A stretch of DNA of 64,000 nucleotides from Coriobacteriia bacterium (lineage in GTDB: Bacteria; Actinomycetota; Coriobacteriia; Anaerosomatales; SLCP01), in NCBI GenBank assembly GCA_030603745.1, contig JAUVXE010000001.1:124001-188000 (forward strand), in the 5' to 3' direction. Position numbers and translations under genes: made by a program. The notes beneath the pieces were generated by a model, which was given only the letters and a program-made list of their open reading frames with translations, was not told the origin of the DNA and did not search any database. Positions 33,414-41,143 of this stretch are shown here, piece after piece. Position 1 is the stretch's first letter. Each line of letters opens with the position of its first letter.

Positions 33414-35164
33414 ACGCCTCCGATGTCGCACGCCGGTCCGGTCAGGTCGATCGCGGAGAACCGGCAGACCTTCACGCAGTCCGCGCACCCGACGCAGAGC
33501 GTGATGTCGATCCGCGCCCTCCCGTCCTCGAGACGGCTGATCGCGGGGCACCCGATGCTGATGCACACGCCGCACGCGGTGCACGTGTCCTCGTCGACCG
33601 CGTAGGGCTGCTCCTTCTCCCGGATGAGTAGCGCGCACGGGGCGCGGAAGATGATGACGCTGAGCTCTTTCGCGGCGACCTCCTCGCGGACCGCAGCGAT
33701 GGCGTCGTCGATGGCGTGCGGGTCGAGGGTGCGGACGCGTTTGACGCCCATGGCCCGGCAGACACCCTCGAGGTCCATCTCGACGGTAGGTCGACCCTGA
33801 AGGGTGCACCCGCTCACCGGGTTCTCCTGATGGCCGGTCATCGCGGTGATCCGGTTGTCGAGGATGCAGACGGTGGCGTCACTGCCGTTGTACGCGAGAT
33901 TCGCAAGGGCGGGCAAGCCTGAGTGCGCGAACGTCGAGTCCCCGATGACCGCGACGACCGGCCGGTCATCGCCCACGCCGGCGAGCCGCATCCCGTGCGC
34001 CATCCCCACGCCGGCCCCCATGCAGACACACGAGTCCATCGACGCGAGCGGGGCGAGCGCGCCGAGGGTGTAGCAGCCGATGTCGCCCGTGACGATCGCT
34101 TTCGCCTTGCGCAGCGCGTGATAGGCGCCGCGGTGCGGACACCCCGGACACATGAGCGGCGGACGGGGCGGGAGCCCTTCCACGCGATCGCGGACCGGCG
34201 CCGCCTCGGCGCCGAGCGCCCGTGCGATGAGCGCCGGCGAGAGCTCGCCGGTGCCCGGCAGGTCGATACGGTCGACCGCGAGACCGAGCCGTAGCAGACC
34301 GCCGAGCAGGTACTCCTCGGCCTCCTCGACCACGGCGAGCCGCTCGACGGAGTCCGCGAAGCGTGCGAGCGCCTCTGCTGGCAGCGGGAACGAGAGTCCG
34401 ACCTTGAAGACCGAGGCGTCGGGCAGTGCCTCGCGAACGTACTCATAGCACACGCCCGAGGTCACGATGCCCACGGAGGGGTCGCGCAGCTCCGCGCGGT
34501 TGAAGACGCACTCCTCGGCGAAGGAGGAGAGCGCGGCCACCCGCGCGTCGACCGCGAGTCTGCGGGCGCGCGCCATGGCGGGCATCATCACCCACTTGCA
34601 GGCGTCCTTCACGTAGTCGCCGGACTCGGGGACCACCCGCTCGCCGTCGAGCTCGACCACGCCCTTGGAGTGCGAGATGCGGGTGGTGGCACGGACGAGG
34701 ACGGGCGTGTCGAAGCGCTCCGAGAGCTCGAACGCCGCGCGAGTGAAGGCGAGGGCCTCTGCGCTGTCAGAGGGCTCGAGCACGGGGATGCGAGCGAAGG
34801 GTCCCCAGTTGCGAGAGTCCTGCTCGTTTTGGGAGGAGTGCATCCCGGGGTCGTCTGCGACGAAGACCACGAGACCGCCGCCGACGCCGGTGTAGGCAAG
34901 GGTGAGCAGCGGGTCGGCCGCCACGTTGACCCCCACGTGCTTCATGGTCACGAGGGAACGCGCCCCGCCCATCGACACGCCCGCCGCGACCTCGAGGGCG
35001 ACCTTCTCGTTGGGCGCCCACTCGGCGTAGACGTCATCCATGCGGGCGAAGACCTCGAGCGCCTGAGTGGAGGGGGTGCCGGGGTATCCCACGCCGACGC
35101 GCGCCCCCGCCTCCCATGCCCCGCGGGCGACCGACTCGTTACCGGAGAGCAGCTCGGAAGTCAC
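33410..35164 (-). CDS. iorA: Indolepyruvate:ferredoxin oxidoreductase, alpha subunit
   Basis: 584 residues. Pyrimidine/TPP domains: VGYPGTPSTQALEVF at the N terminus, CPGCPHRGAYHAL near 350, and the TPP motif IGDSTFAHSGLPALANLAYN. The C terminus carries two 4Fe-4S motifs, CTACGVCISIGCP and CVGCADCVKVC. IorA decarboxylates aryl pyruvates; ferredoxin is the acceptor. The GTG start has AAGGAGC six bases upstream; residues upstream of it have no similarity. First gene of the iorAB-ACT-SBP-SBP-livHMGF-paaK run. Confidence 0.95.
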   Translation of the reverse strand: MTSELLSGNESVARGAWEAGARVGVGYPGTPSTQALEVFARMDDVYAEWAPNEKVALEVAAGVSMGGARSLVTMKHVGVNVAADPLLTLAYTGVGGGLVVFVADDPGMHSSQNEQDSRNWGPFARIPVLEPSDSAEALAFTRAAFELSERFDTPVLVRATTRISHSKGVVELDGERVVPESGDYVKDACKWVMMPAMARARRLAVDARVAALSSFAEECVFNRAELRDPSVGIVTSGVCYEYVREALPDASVFKVGLSFPLPAEALARFADSVERLAVVEEAEEYLLGGLLRLGLAVDRIDLPGTGELSPALIARALGAEAAPVRDRVEGLPPRPPLMCPGCPHRGAYHALRKAKAIVTGDIGCYTLGALAPLASMDSCVCMGAGVGMAHGMRLAGVGDDRPVVAVIGDSTFAHSGLPALANLAYNGSDATVCILDNRITAMTGHQENPVSGCTLQGRPTVEMDLEGVCRAMGVKRVRTLDPHAIDDAIAAVREEVAAKELSVIIFRAPCALLIREKEQPYAVDEDTCTACGVCISIGCPAISRLEDGRARIDITLCVGCADCVKVCRFSAIDLTGPACDIGGV

Positions 35165-35211
35165 GCGGCTCCTTCCATGGTTCGGGGAGGTGGCGTTCGA
35201 AGATTGGACGG

Positions 35212-35220
35212 ATGATACCA
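35212..35220 (-). promoter_or_regulatory. Putative extended -10 promoter for the iorA operon
   Basis: On the minus strand TGGTATCAT, an extended -10, lies 48 bases before the iorA GTG. The identical 9-mer precedes the RlpA-like gene on the other strand. No clear -35. Confidence 0.5.
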
Positions 35221-35266
35221 CAGGGAGCATGCACTCCCGTGCAACGCGGCGCGTGGCGCCTCCCGG

Positions 35267-36430
35267 TTACGGGCGGGTCGCCCCGACGTAGTCCCCACGA
35301 CGCTCGATCCGCGAGAGCAGCGACTCGATCCGGACGTCGAACCCGGTGCTCGGGGCGTGCAGGAAGTCGCCGCCTCCCACGAAGATGCCCACATGGTGGA
35401 TCCGCCCCGGGTCCCCGTCGTAGCCGAAGAAGACAAGGTCGCCCGGGAGAAGCAGGTCGAGGCGGTCGGGCGGGATGAAGCCGCCCACGGTGAACTGCGC
35501 GCGGCTGTTGCGCGGGATGGAGATGCCGATCTCACGATAGACGTACTGCGTGAGGCCCGAACAGTCGAACCCTGCCGGCGTCGACCCTCCCCACACGTAC
35601 GGCACGCCGAGGTAGCGCATGCCGACCGTCACAGCGGCCGGGTTGCCCGGCCCGAGGGCGGCCGGATCGAAGACCCGTCCGTTGGGCCGTGCGACACGCG
35701 CGGGCGCGCCTCCTTGCCGGGAGGCCGCCTCCGCTGCCCGCCGCGCGGCCTCGGCGGCGGCACGGGCGCGTTCCTCGGCCTCGCGCCTGAGGCGCTCCTC
35801 CTCCTCGGCGACGAGCAGGGTCAGCTGCTCGTCGAGTTCGCGGACGTAGCGGGCCTGACGGGAGCGCGCGGCGTCGACCTCGGCGAGCTTGGCCTCGGCC
35901 TGGCGCCGGAGCGTCACCTGCTCCTGTTCGCGACGCTCCAGGGTGCGCTGGACGCCCTCGAGCTCGTCACGGGCGGCGCGGACCTCGGCGACGAGGGTCG
36001 CGTCGCTGCGGGAGACGCGCCGGAACCACTCGAGCCGGGTCAGCAGCTCCTGGAACGAGGCGGTCCCGAGCACGACCTCGACGACGTTCACGCCGCCCGA
36101 CCGGTAGATGCCGTTCGCGCGTTCCTCGAGCGTCGTCTGCGCCGAGGAGAGCTCGGTGCGCGCCACCGCGACACGCTCCCGGGTCTCGGCGACCTCGACG
36201 CGCGTGAGGGTCAGTGCCTCGGCGATCTGCTCGTACTCCTCGTGGCGCAACTCGACGAGGGCCCCGAGTTCCTCCAGCTCCGCGCGGGCGGCCTCGACGC
36301 TCGCGCGCTGCGCCTCGATCTCGGGAGTGGTGGGGGTAGCCCCCGCCGGCGTCGTCGCTCCAAGCGCGAGCGTGGCGGCGAGCACGAGTGCCGCGAGCCT
36401 GCTGGCCGGGGTGCCGGGGATGATCCGCAC
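35267..36430 (-). CDS. Secreted NlpC/P60 peptidoglycan hydrolase with N-terminal coiled coil
   Basis: 387 residues. Signal peptide (about 1-32, LAALVLAATLALGATTPAGA), then a long charged coiled coil (about 38-235) and a C-terminal NlpC/P60 domain (about 260-387). Catalytic Cys is in GFDCSGLTQYVY, His in GRIHHVGIFVG, third polar residue in GDFLHAP. Such enzymes cleave stem peptides between D-Glu and mDAP; the PcsB/RipA-like coiled coil often restrains activity until recruited by division machinery. Divergent from an RlpA-like gene with the same layout. Confidence 0.92.
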   Translation of the reverse strand: MRIIPGTPASRLAALVLAATLALGATTPAGATPTTPEIEAQRASVEAARAELEELGALVELRHEEYEQIAEALTLTRVEVAETRERVAVARTELSSAQTTLEERANGIYRSGGVNVVEVVLGTASFQELLTRLEWFRRVSRSDATLVAEVRAARDELEGVQRTLERREQEQVTLRRQAEAKLAEVDAARSRQARYVRELDEQLTLLVAEEEERLRREAEERARAAAEAARRAAEAASRQGGAPARVARPNGRVFDPAALGPGNPAAVTVGMRYLGVPYVWGGSTPAGFDCSGLTQYVYREIGISIPRNSRAQFTVGGFIPPDRLDLLLPGDLVFFGYDGDPGRIHHVGIFVGGGDFLHAPSTGFDVRIESLLSRIERRGDYVGATRP

Positions 36431-36506
36431 GGGACCTCCTGCTGCTTCGGTTCGACTGCGTTCGAGGTCGCACCACCGAAGGTGGCGGCGACCGGCACTG
36501 CCATGA

Positions 36507-36518
36507 TGGTATCATATC
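36507..36518. promoter_or_regulatory. Divergent promoter region between the NlpC/P60 and RlpA-like genes
   Basis: On + TGGTATCAT (36507-36515) is an extended -10, 52 bases before the RlpA-like ATG. On the minus strand the overlapping TATGAT (36516-36511) can serve the NlpC/P60 gene, 80 bases away. Both would share one melted region. Confidence 0.5.
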
Positions 36519-36567
36519 CCCGCAGCGTAGCGCCCCCGGGGCGCCCCGTCGCAGTGAAGGGCCGCAG

Positions 36568-37647
36568 ATGCGTCACAGCCGTTCGGTCGCAGCAGTACTC
36601 GTCGTGGCAACCCTGCTCGGAGCGGGTCTCCCCCGGGCGGGCACCGCCCGTGCCAACCCTCCGGCCCCGCCCGCGACCGCCTCCTCCCCGGCCCTCGCCG
36701 AGGCGACGGACCGGGTGCTCGAGCTCGAGGAGGCCATCGAGGCACACCGGGCCGAGCGCGGCGCCATCGAGGAGCGTATCGAGGTCACCAACCTCCGCAT
36801 CATCGAACAACAGGCGGTACTCGAGTCCTCACGCCGCCGCCTCCTCGAGGCCCAGGCCGCCTACCGCGGTCGCATGGTCGACATCTACAAGTCTCGCCTC
36901 GCCGACCCCGTGACCGTGCTGCTCACCGCCGAGAGCATGTCGGAGTTCTACGCTCGCCTGAACATGCTGAGCCGCATCGCGGTACGTGACCGCCGGGCCT
37001 ACGACGACGCCGTGGTCGCCGCGGCCGAGGCCGAGTTCCAGGCCGCCTACCTCGACGACCTCAAGGCCCAAGACATCGCCTTGCGCCAGATGCACCGCCA
37101 GACCGCCGAGGACCTCGACCGCGCGCTCGCGGACCAGCAGGCGCTCGTCGCCCGTCTCGACGCGGCCGTGCGCGCCGAGGCCCAGGCCGCGCTCACCGCC
37201 CGGCGCCAGGCGACCGCTAAGACGCGAGGCCAGTGGAAGGAGAGCTCCGTCCCGCTCGCCGACCCGGTCGAGAAGGTCCCCGGGGTGGTCGAGCCCTACA
37301 CCGACCGCACGTACCTGGTCTCGTCCTACCACCCCCGGCGCTACCGGTCGCTCGGCCGCACCACGACCGCGCTGTGCTCCTGGTACGGCAACGAGTTCCA
37401 CGGCCGCATGACGGCCTCGGGCCAGATCTACAACCAGAACGACTTCACCTGCGCCTCGCGAACGCTGCCGTTCGGGACCCGCCTCGCCCTCACGCGCGGG
37501 GACCGGCGGATCGTGGTCGTGGTCACCGACCGCGGGCCCTTCATCGCAGGCCGCGACCTCGACCTCTCGCGCGCCGCCGCGCGCGCGCTCGGCTTCTCCG
37601 GCCTCGCGACGGTCCACGTCGAGTTCGTCGAACCCCTCTCGCAGTAG
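36568..37647 (+). CDS. Secreted RlpA-like double-psi beta-barrel protein with coiled coil
   Basis: 359 residues. Signal peptide (about 1-30, VAAVLVVATLLGAGLPRAGTARA), coiled coil (about 42-220) and a C-terminal RlpA-like barrel (about 265-359) with CSWYGNEFHGRMTASGQIYN, RTLPFGTRLALT and the acidic residue in TDRGPFIAGRDLDLS. RlpA is a lytic transglycosylase acting on denuded glycan strands at the septum. The long N-terminal coiled coil in place of the usual lipoprotein/SPOR layout is unusual and mirrors the divergent NlpC/P60 gene. Confidence 0.88.
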   Translation: MRHSRSVAAVLVVATLLGAGLPRAGTARANPPAPPATASSPALAEATDRVLELEEAIEAHRAERGAIEERIEVTNLRIIEQQAVLESSRRRLLEAQAAYRGRMVDIYKSRLADPVTVLLTAESMSEFYARLNMLSRIAVRDRRAYDDAVVAAAEAEFQAAYLDDLKAQDIALRQMHRQTAEDLDRALADQQALVARLDAAVRAEAQAALTARRQATAKTRGQWKESSVPLADPVEKVPGVVEPYTDRTYLVSSYHPRRYRSLGRTTTALCSWYGNEFHGRMTASGQIYNQNDFTCASRTLPFGTRLALTRGDRRIVVVVTDRGPFIAGRDLDLSRAAARALGFSGLATVHVEFVEPLSQ

Positions 37648-37649
37648 CG

Positions 37650-37684
37650 GACGGCCGCCCCCCGGTGAGGGTGGGACGGCCGTC
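37650..37684. terminator. Bidirectional terminator between the RlpA-like gene and apt
   Basis: GACGGCC (37650-37656) pairs with GGCCGTC (37678-37684), with further C-run/G-run pairing inside. It sits in the 62-base convergent gap. Confidence 0.65.
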
Positions 37685-37709
37685 GTGGTCGCGCGGGGCG
37701 CGGTCGATC

Positions 37710-38225
37710 TCAGGTCACGTGGATGAGCGAGACGACCTTGTGGTCGGTCAGCTTGCCCCGTCCGCCGAGGAAATCGAGCTCGATGAGGAACGCGAGCCCC
37801 GCGATCCTTGCGCCCGTGCACTCGGCGAGCTCGGTCTTGGCCGCCGCCGTCCCCCCGGTCGCGAGCACATCGTCGACGATGAGCACCACGTCGTCCGGAC
37901 CGATGGCGTCGAGGTGCATCTCGAGGGTATCGATGCCGTACTCGAGCGCGTACTCGGCCTTGGTGGTCTGCCATGGCAACTTGCCGGGCTTGCGCGCCGG
38001 GATGAAGCCGGCCCCGAGCTTGTAGGCGAGGGCCCCGCCGAAGATGAACCCGCGCGCCTCGGCGCCGAGGACCTTGGTCACGCCGGCGTCGGCGAACTGC
38101 TCAGCGATGGTGTCGATCGCCTGCCGGAAGCCCTCGGGGCTTGCGAGCAGTGGCGTGATGTCCTTGAAGACGATCCCCTCTTTCGGGAAGTCGGGGATGT
38201 CGCGGATGTAGCTCTCGAGATTCAT
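37710..38225 (-). CDS. apt: Adenine phosphoribosyltransferase
   Basis: 171 residues. PRPP-binding motif VVLIVDDVLATGGTAAA and adenine-PRT features FPKEGIVFKDITPLL and EARGFIFG. It converts adenine and PRPP to AMP. It lies 73 bases after hpt in the same direction; both fit with the NCS2 purine permease of this window. Confidence 0.97.
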   Translation of the reverse strand: MNLESYIRDIPDFPKEGIVFKDITPLLASPEGFRQAIDTIAEQFADAGVTKVLGAEARGFIFGGALAYKLGAGFIPARKPGKLPWQTTKAEYALEYGIDTLEMHLDAIGPDDVVLIVDDVLATGGTAAAKTELAECTGARIAGLAFLIELDFLGGRGKLTDHKVVSLIHVT

Positions 38226-38298
38226 CGGTCCTCCAGCTCCACGGTACGGTCAGTCCACAGGATAGACGCTCGGGCACCCGTACACCAGGGACGCGTGC

Positions 38299-38856
38299 TC
38301 ACCCCGCCAGGCCCACCACGAGGTCGTCGGCGACGGTCGCCACGTAGGGCAGCTCACGATACCGGCCTCCCAGATCGAGCCCGTACCCCACGAGGAACCG
38401 GTCGGGCACGGCGAATCCGCGATAGGCGATCGGGAGATCGACGATCCTGCGGACGTCTTTGTCGAGCAGCGTGCACACCTCGAGGGAGGCCGGCCTGCGC
38501 GCCCGCAGGACCGACAGGATGTAGTTGAGCGTGAGCCCCGTGTCGATGATGTCCTCGACCACCACCACCGAAGCGCCCTCGATGGAGTCGTCGAGGTCCT
38601 TGGTGATCTGGACCGAACCTCCCCCGCCACCCGCGTAGGCCGAGATGGCGAGGTAGTCGGTCTGGAGCGGCGCGTCGATCGCCCGGCAGAGGTCGGCGAG
38701 GAAGAACACGCCCCCCTTGAGGACCGTCACGAGCCTGAGGTCGTGTCCGGCGTGGTCCTCGGCGATGGCGGCGCCGAGTTCCCCTACCCGCGCGGAGATC
38801 TGCTCTTCGGTGAGCAGGACCCGGTCGACGAGGTCCTCAGGCGCGATGCGCGTCAC
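38299..38856 (-). CDS. hpt: Hypoxanthine phosphoribosyltransferase
   Basis: 185 residues. PRPP motif VVVVEDIIDTGLTLNYI, N-terminal LLTEEQISARVGELG, loop VTVLKGGVFFLADL and C-terminal YGLDLGGRYRELPYV are typical of Hpt. It salvages hypoxanthine/guanine. The GTG start overlaps the stop of the nuclease-like gene (GTGA), so the two are co-translated. Confidence 0.96.
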   Translation of the reverse strand: MTRIAPEDLVDRVLLTEEQISARVGELGAAIAEDHAGHDLRLVTVLKGGVFFLADLCRAIDAPLQTDYLAISAYAGGGGGSVQITKDLDDSIEGASVVVVEDIIDTGLTLNYILSVLRARRPASLEVCTLLDKDVRRIVDLPIAYRGFAVPDRFLVGYGLDLGGRYRELPYVATVADDLVVGLAG

Positions 38857-39287
38857 GACGACCGCTCCTCGTCCGCGGTGCCGGCGGCCAGCCCGCCGCC
38901 CTCGGAGAGCGGACGCGCTTCGACCGCCACGCCGAACCGTGCGAGCAGCCGACGGAAGTCCTTCTGGTAGAAGATCTTGATGTTCACGTCGGGGTAGAGC
39001 TCTTTGAGGCGCCTGACCTTGCGGTTCTTCTTGGTGACCAGCTTCTGGCTCATCGTGGTGAGCTCGATGTAGAGGTCGAAGTCCGTGAGGTAGAAGTCCG
39101 GCGTGAACGACGCGATCACGTTGCCCTCGCCGTCCCACTCGATGGGAAAGGTGGTCGGCTCGTACTCCCACGCGATGTGGTAGAAATCGAGGATCTCCGC
39201 CGCGACGCGCTCGCTCGGGTGCGCGAACTCGATGGTGTCGCCTTCGGGGCCCGCGTGCGTCCAGCCGTCTGCGTCGTGAGGTGCCAT
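38853..39287 (-). CDS. PD-(D/E)XK nuclease-fold protein of unknown role
   Basis: 144 residues. E31 in RVAAEILDF, the strand EYEPTTFPIEW, then FTPDFYLTDFDLYIELT with D64 and E75 fit a PD-(D/E)XK core seen in TnsA/VSR/DUF559-like nucleases. The usual Lys of ExK is Thr77; lysines at 82-90 could substitute, or the domain may be inactive. No methyltransferase or other restriction partner is present. It sits between the MerR regulator (6-base gap) and hpt (overlap). Role unknown. Confidence 0.65.
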   Translation of the reverse strand: MAPHDADGWTHAGPEGDTIEFAHPSERVAAEILDFYHIAWEYEPTTFPIEWDGEGNVIASFTPDFYLTDFDLYIELTTMSQKLVTKKNRKVRRLKELYPDVNIKIFYQKDFRRLLARFGVAVEARPLSEGGGLAAGTADEERSS

Positions 39288-39293
39288 GCTCTC

Positions 39294-40010
39294 CTACACG
39301 ATGTCTTCGAACACCCGTCCCAGCGCGCGACGGAGTAGGTGGCTCTTCAGGTCGCCCGTCGATCCGGACAGCTCGCCGAGCGCCTCGACGAGCTTCTGCC
39401 GGGTCTCCGGGGTACGGTGGCGGAACACCGGGTTGAGCGCCTGGCCGAAGAACGCGGCCTCGCGCTCCGCGAACGTCTCGTACATGCGCAGGTGTCGCGG
39501 TTCGATCCCGAACCGGCGCAGGTCCCACGCGGCGTGCGCGATGCGCACGTCCACAGGCGACAGCTCCTCGCCCCGCTCGCCCTCGGCGAACTCGACGATG
39601 CTGAAGGAGGCGAGCTCCTTGAGGAAGGACGAGGGTATGCCGAGGACGGCGGGCGCGTCGGCGAGCAGCACCGGATCGGTGTCCTCGAACGGCAACGCCA
39701 TCGCGTCACCGTCAGGCGCGGACGTGTCGGAAAGCTCGGCGGGGACCTTGCCCTTGTCGTAGTCGGCGAGCTTCTCGCGGATGACGGCGAGCGGCAGGAA
39801 GTGCTCCTTTTGGAGGCGCAGGATCATCTCGACACGCTTGAGGTCGGCCGGGGCGAACTTGCGGTAGCCGCCCGGCGTGCGCTCGGGAGCGATCAGCCCC
39901 TCCTCCTCCAGGAAGCGGACCTTGGAGATCGAGAGGTCGGGAAAGGCCGGCTGGAGCGTCTCGACGACCTCGCCGATCGTCATGTAGTCGCGCGTCCTCG
40001 ACTCGCTCAC
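39294..40010 (-). CDS. ftsR: MerR-family regulator, FtsR-like
   Basis: 238 residues. N-terminal MerR helix-turn-helix with MTIGEVVETL, KVRFLEEEGLI and RTPGGYRKF; the HTH is followed by a long helical region (about 120-238) instead of a short effector domain. Size and position directly after a GarA-like FHA gene match mycobacterial Rv1828 and corynebacterial FtsR, an activator of ftsZ. The GTG overlaps the FHA gene stop. Assignment rests on gene order plus domain; target genes here are unknown. Confidence 0.82.
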   Translation of the reverse strand: MSESRTRDYMTIGEVVETLQPAFPDLSISKVRFLEEEGLIAPERTPGGYRKFAPADLKRVEMILRLQKEHFLPLAVIREKLADYDKGKVPAELSDTSAPDGDAMALPFEDTDPVLLADAPAVLGIPSSFLKELASFSIVEFAEGERGEELSPVDVRIAHAAWDLRRFGIEPRHLRMYETFAEREAAFFGQALNPVFRHRTPETRQKLVEALGELSGSTGDLKSHLLRRALGRVFEDIV

Positions 40011-40465
40011 GAGCGTGCCCCGCCCATGTAGACCATCTGGAACGTCCCGATCTGTACGACGTCGCCGTCCGCGAGTATCGCTGAGTCGACCCGCACGCCG
40101 TTGACGTAGGTGCCGTTGAGCGACCCCGAGTCCTCGATGGAGACCTCGGCAGATGACGCCGTGAGCGTGGCATGGTCGCGCGAGACCGTCACGTCGTTCA
40201 GGAAGATGTCCGAGGCCGGGTCGCGGCCGATGGTGAGCGAGTCGCGGTCGATGACGAACCGCTCCCCCACCTCGGGGCCCTTGCGCACCACGAGGACCGG
40301 GCCGGCCGCGTGCTCCCGGGCCTCCTCGGCGAGATGAGCGCCTTCGATGCGTGCGGGGACGGCGGCGAACGCCTCGGTCGAGCCCGTGGGACCCGGGCCG
40401 CACTCCGGGCAGGACTCGCCGTGCTCACCGTCGAGCGGATCGCCGCACGTGGGACATCTGCGCAT
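40007..40465 (-). CDS. garA: FHA-domain protein, GarA-like, with N-terminal zinc ribbon
   Basis: 152 residues. Zinc ribbon C4/C7/C19/C22 (CPTC, CPEC), a Thr/Ser-containing linker (GPTGSTEAF, 26-33), then an FHA domain (about 55-147) with GR at 80-81, VSRDHA at 94-99 and SLNGTYVNG at 115-123. The FHA part is strongly GarA-like (SDIFLNDVTVSRDH). GarA controls glutamate and 2-oxoglutarate flux depending on phosphorylation of an N-terminal ETTS motif, which is not clearly present here. The zinc ribbon is an addition to the mycobacterial layout. Translationally coupled to the MerR gene. Confidence 0.85.
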   Translation of the reverse strand: MRRCPTCGDPLDGEHGESCPECGPGPTGSTEAFAAVPARIEGAHLAEEAREHAAGPVLVVRKGPEVGERFVIDRDSLTIGRDPASDIFLNDVTVSRDHATLTASSAEVSIEDSGSLNGTYVNGVRVDSAILADGDVVQIGTFQMVYMGGARS

Positions 40466-40493
40466 CGCATGCCTCCTGACGGAGCCGGAGCAC

Positions 40494-40754
40494 CTAGTCG
40501 GAGAAGCCGAACTCCCGCTTCTGGAACGAGACGGCGATCTGCTCCTCGAGGGCGTCCATGACCTCGGGGTTCTCGAGCACCTTGGCGAGCTTCTCCTCGC
40601 TCAGACGGTTCTTCACGTAGGGGTCCTTGAGGATCTCGGCCAGCTTGCGGCCGTTGGCGAGCTCCTTGGTGACGTACTCGATGACGCGCTCCTCGACGGC
40701 GTCCGTCGCGAGCTCGTCCATGAACTTCTGCAGCTTGTCCTTGAACGTGGACAC
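40494..40754 (-). CDS. Small hypothetical protein
   Basis: 86 residues, helical and highly charged (KDKLQKFMDELATDAVEERVIEYV...), no cysteine or membrane segment. No family recognised. It lies between the RsiG-like gene (31 bases) and garA (28 bases), same strand, with CGAAGGAGG before the ATG, so it is very likely expressed. Confidence 0.7.
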   Translation of the reverse strand: MSTFKDKLQKFMDELATDAVEERVIEYVTKELANGRKLAEILKDPYVKNRLSEEKLAKVLENPEVMDALEEQIAVSFQKREFGFSD

Positions 40755-40785
40755 ATGTCCTCCTTCGTGGGGGGTGGGGACCCTG

Positions 40786-41136
40786 CTACTCCTCGTCGTC
40801 TTCGAGCGGGGCAGCGACGTCGACGTTCGACACGCCGCGCAGGTCGCTCGCGAGGATCTCTATGAGCCGGTCGATGTCGCCGCCCGAGATGACGTCCTCG
40901 CCGGCCTCGCGCTGGTCCTTGAGCCGACGCACGAGCTCGGCCCGGAGGATGTCCATCTTGCCGTGCAGGACACGGCGCCGGTAGGAGATCTTCTGCTCCT
41001 CCTCCTGCAACGCGTTGAGGACGGAACGCAACTCCTCGTTGCTCTTGTGTTCGAGATCGAGGAGGACCTCGTCGAACCTCTCGTCACCCACGCGATCGAC
41101 CCCCTTGGACACCCGGCTGCGATCAGCGACCTTCAC
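40786..41136 (-). CDS. RsiG-like protein with a c-di-GMP-type motif
   Basis: 116 residues, mostly helical. The segment EEEQKISYRRRVLHGKMDIL carries E47-x3-S51-x2-R54-x3-H58-x3-D62. RsiG, the c-di-GMP-responsive anti-sigma factor of WhiG, binds c-di-GMP with E(x)3S(x)2R(x)3Q(x)3D; here all but Q match and Q is His. Leading residues FDEVLLDLEHKSNEELRSVLNALQEEE also resemble RsiG. Only one motif is present, as in single-motif homologues from deep actinobacteria. No WhiG-type sigma gene is in the window. The GTG start is set by an extended -10 seven bases upstream; the longer frame to 41166 would run through that promoter. Confidence 0.7.
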   Translation of the reverse strand: MKVADRSRVSKGVDRVGDERFDEVLLDLEHKSNEELRSVLNALQEEEQKISYRRRVLHGKMDILRAELVRRLKDQREAGEDVISGGDIDRLIEILASDLRGVSNVDVAAPLEDDEE

Positions 41137-41143
41137 CTGCACG

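Noticed and set aside
38853-39287. Restriction-modification system
   Set aside because: No DNA methyltransferase or specificity gene is near; the nuclease-like protein is coupled to hpt instead.
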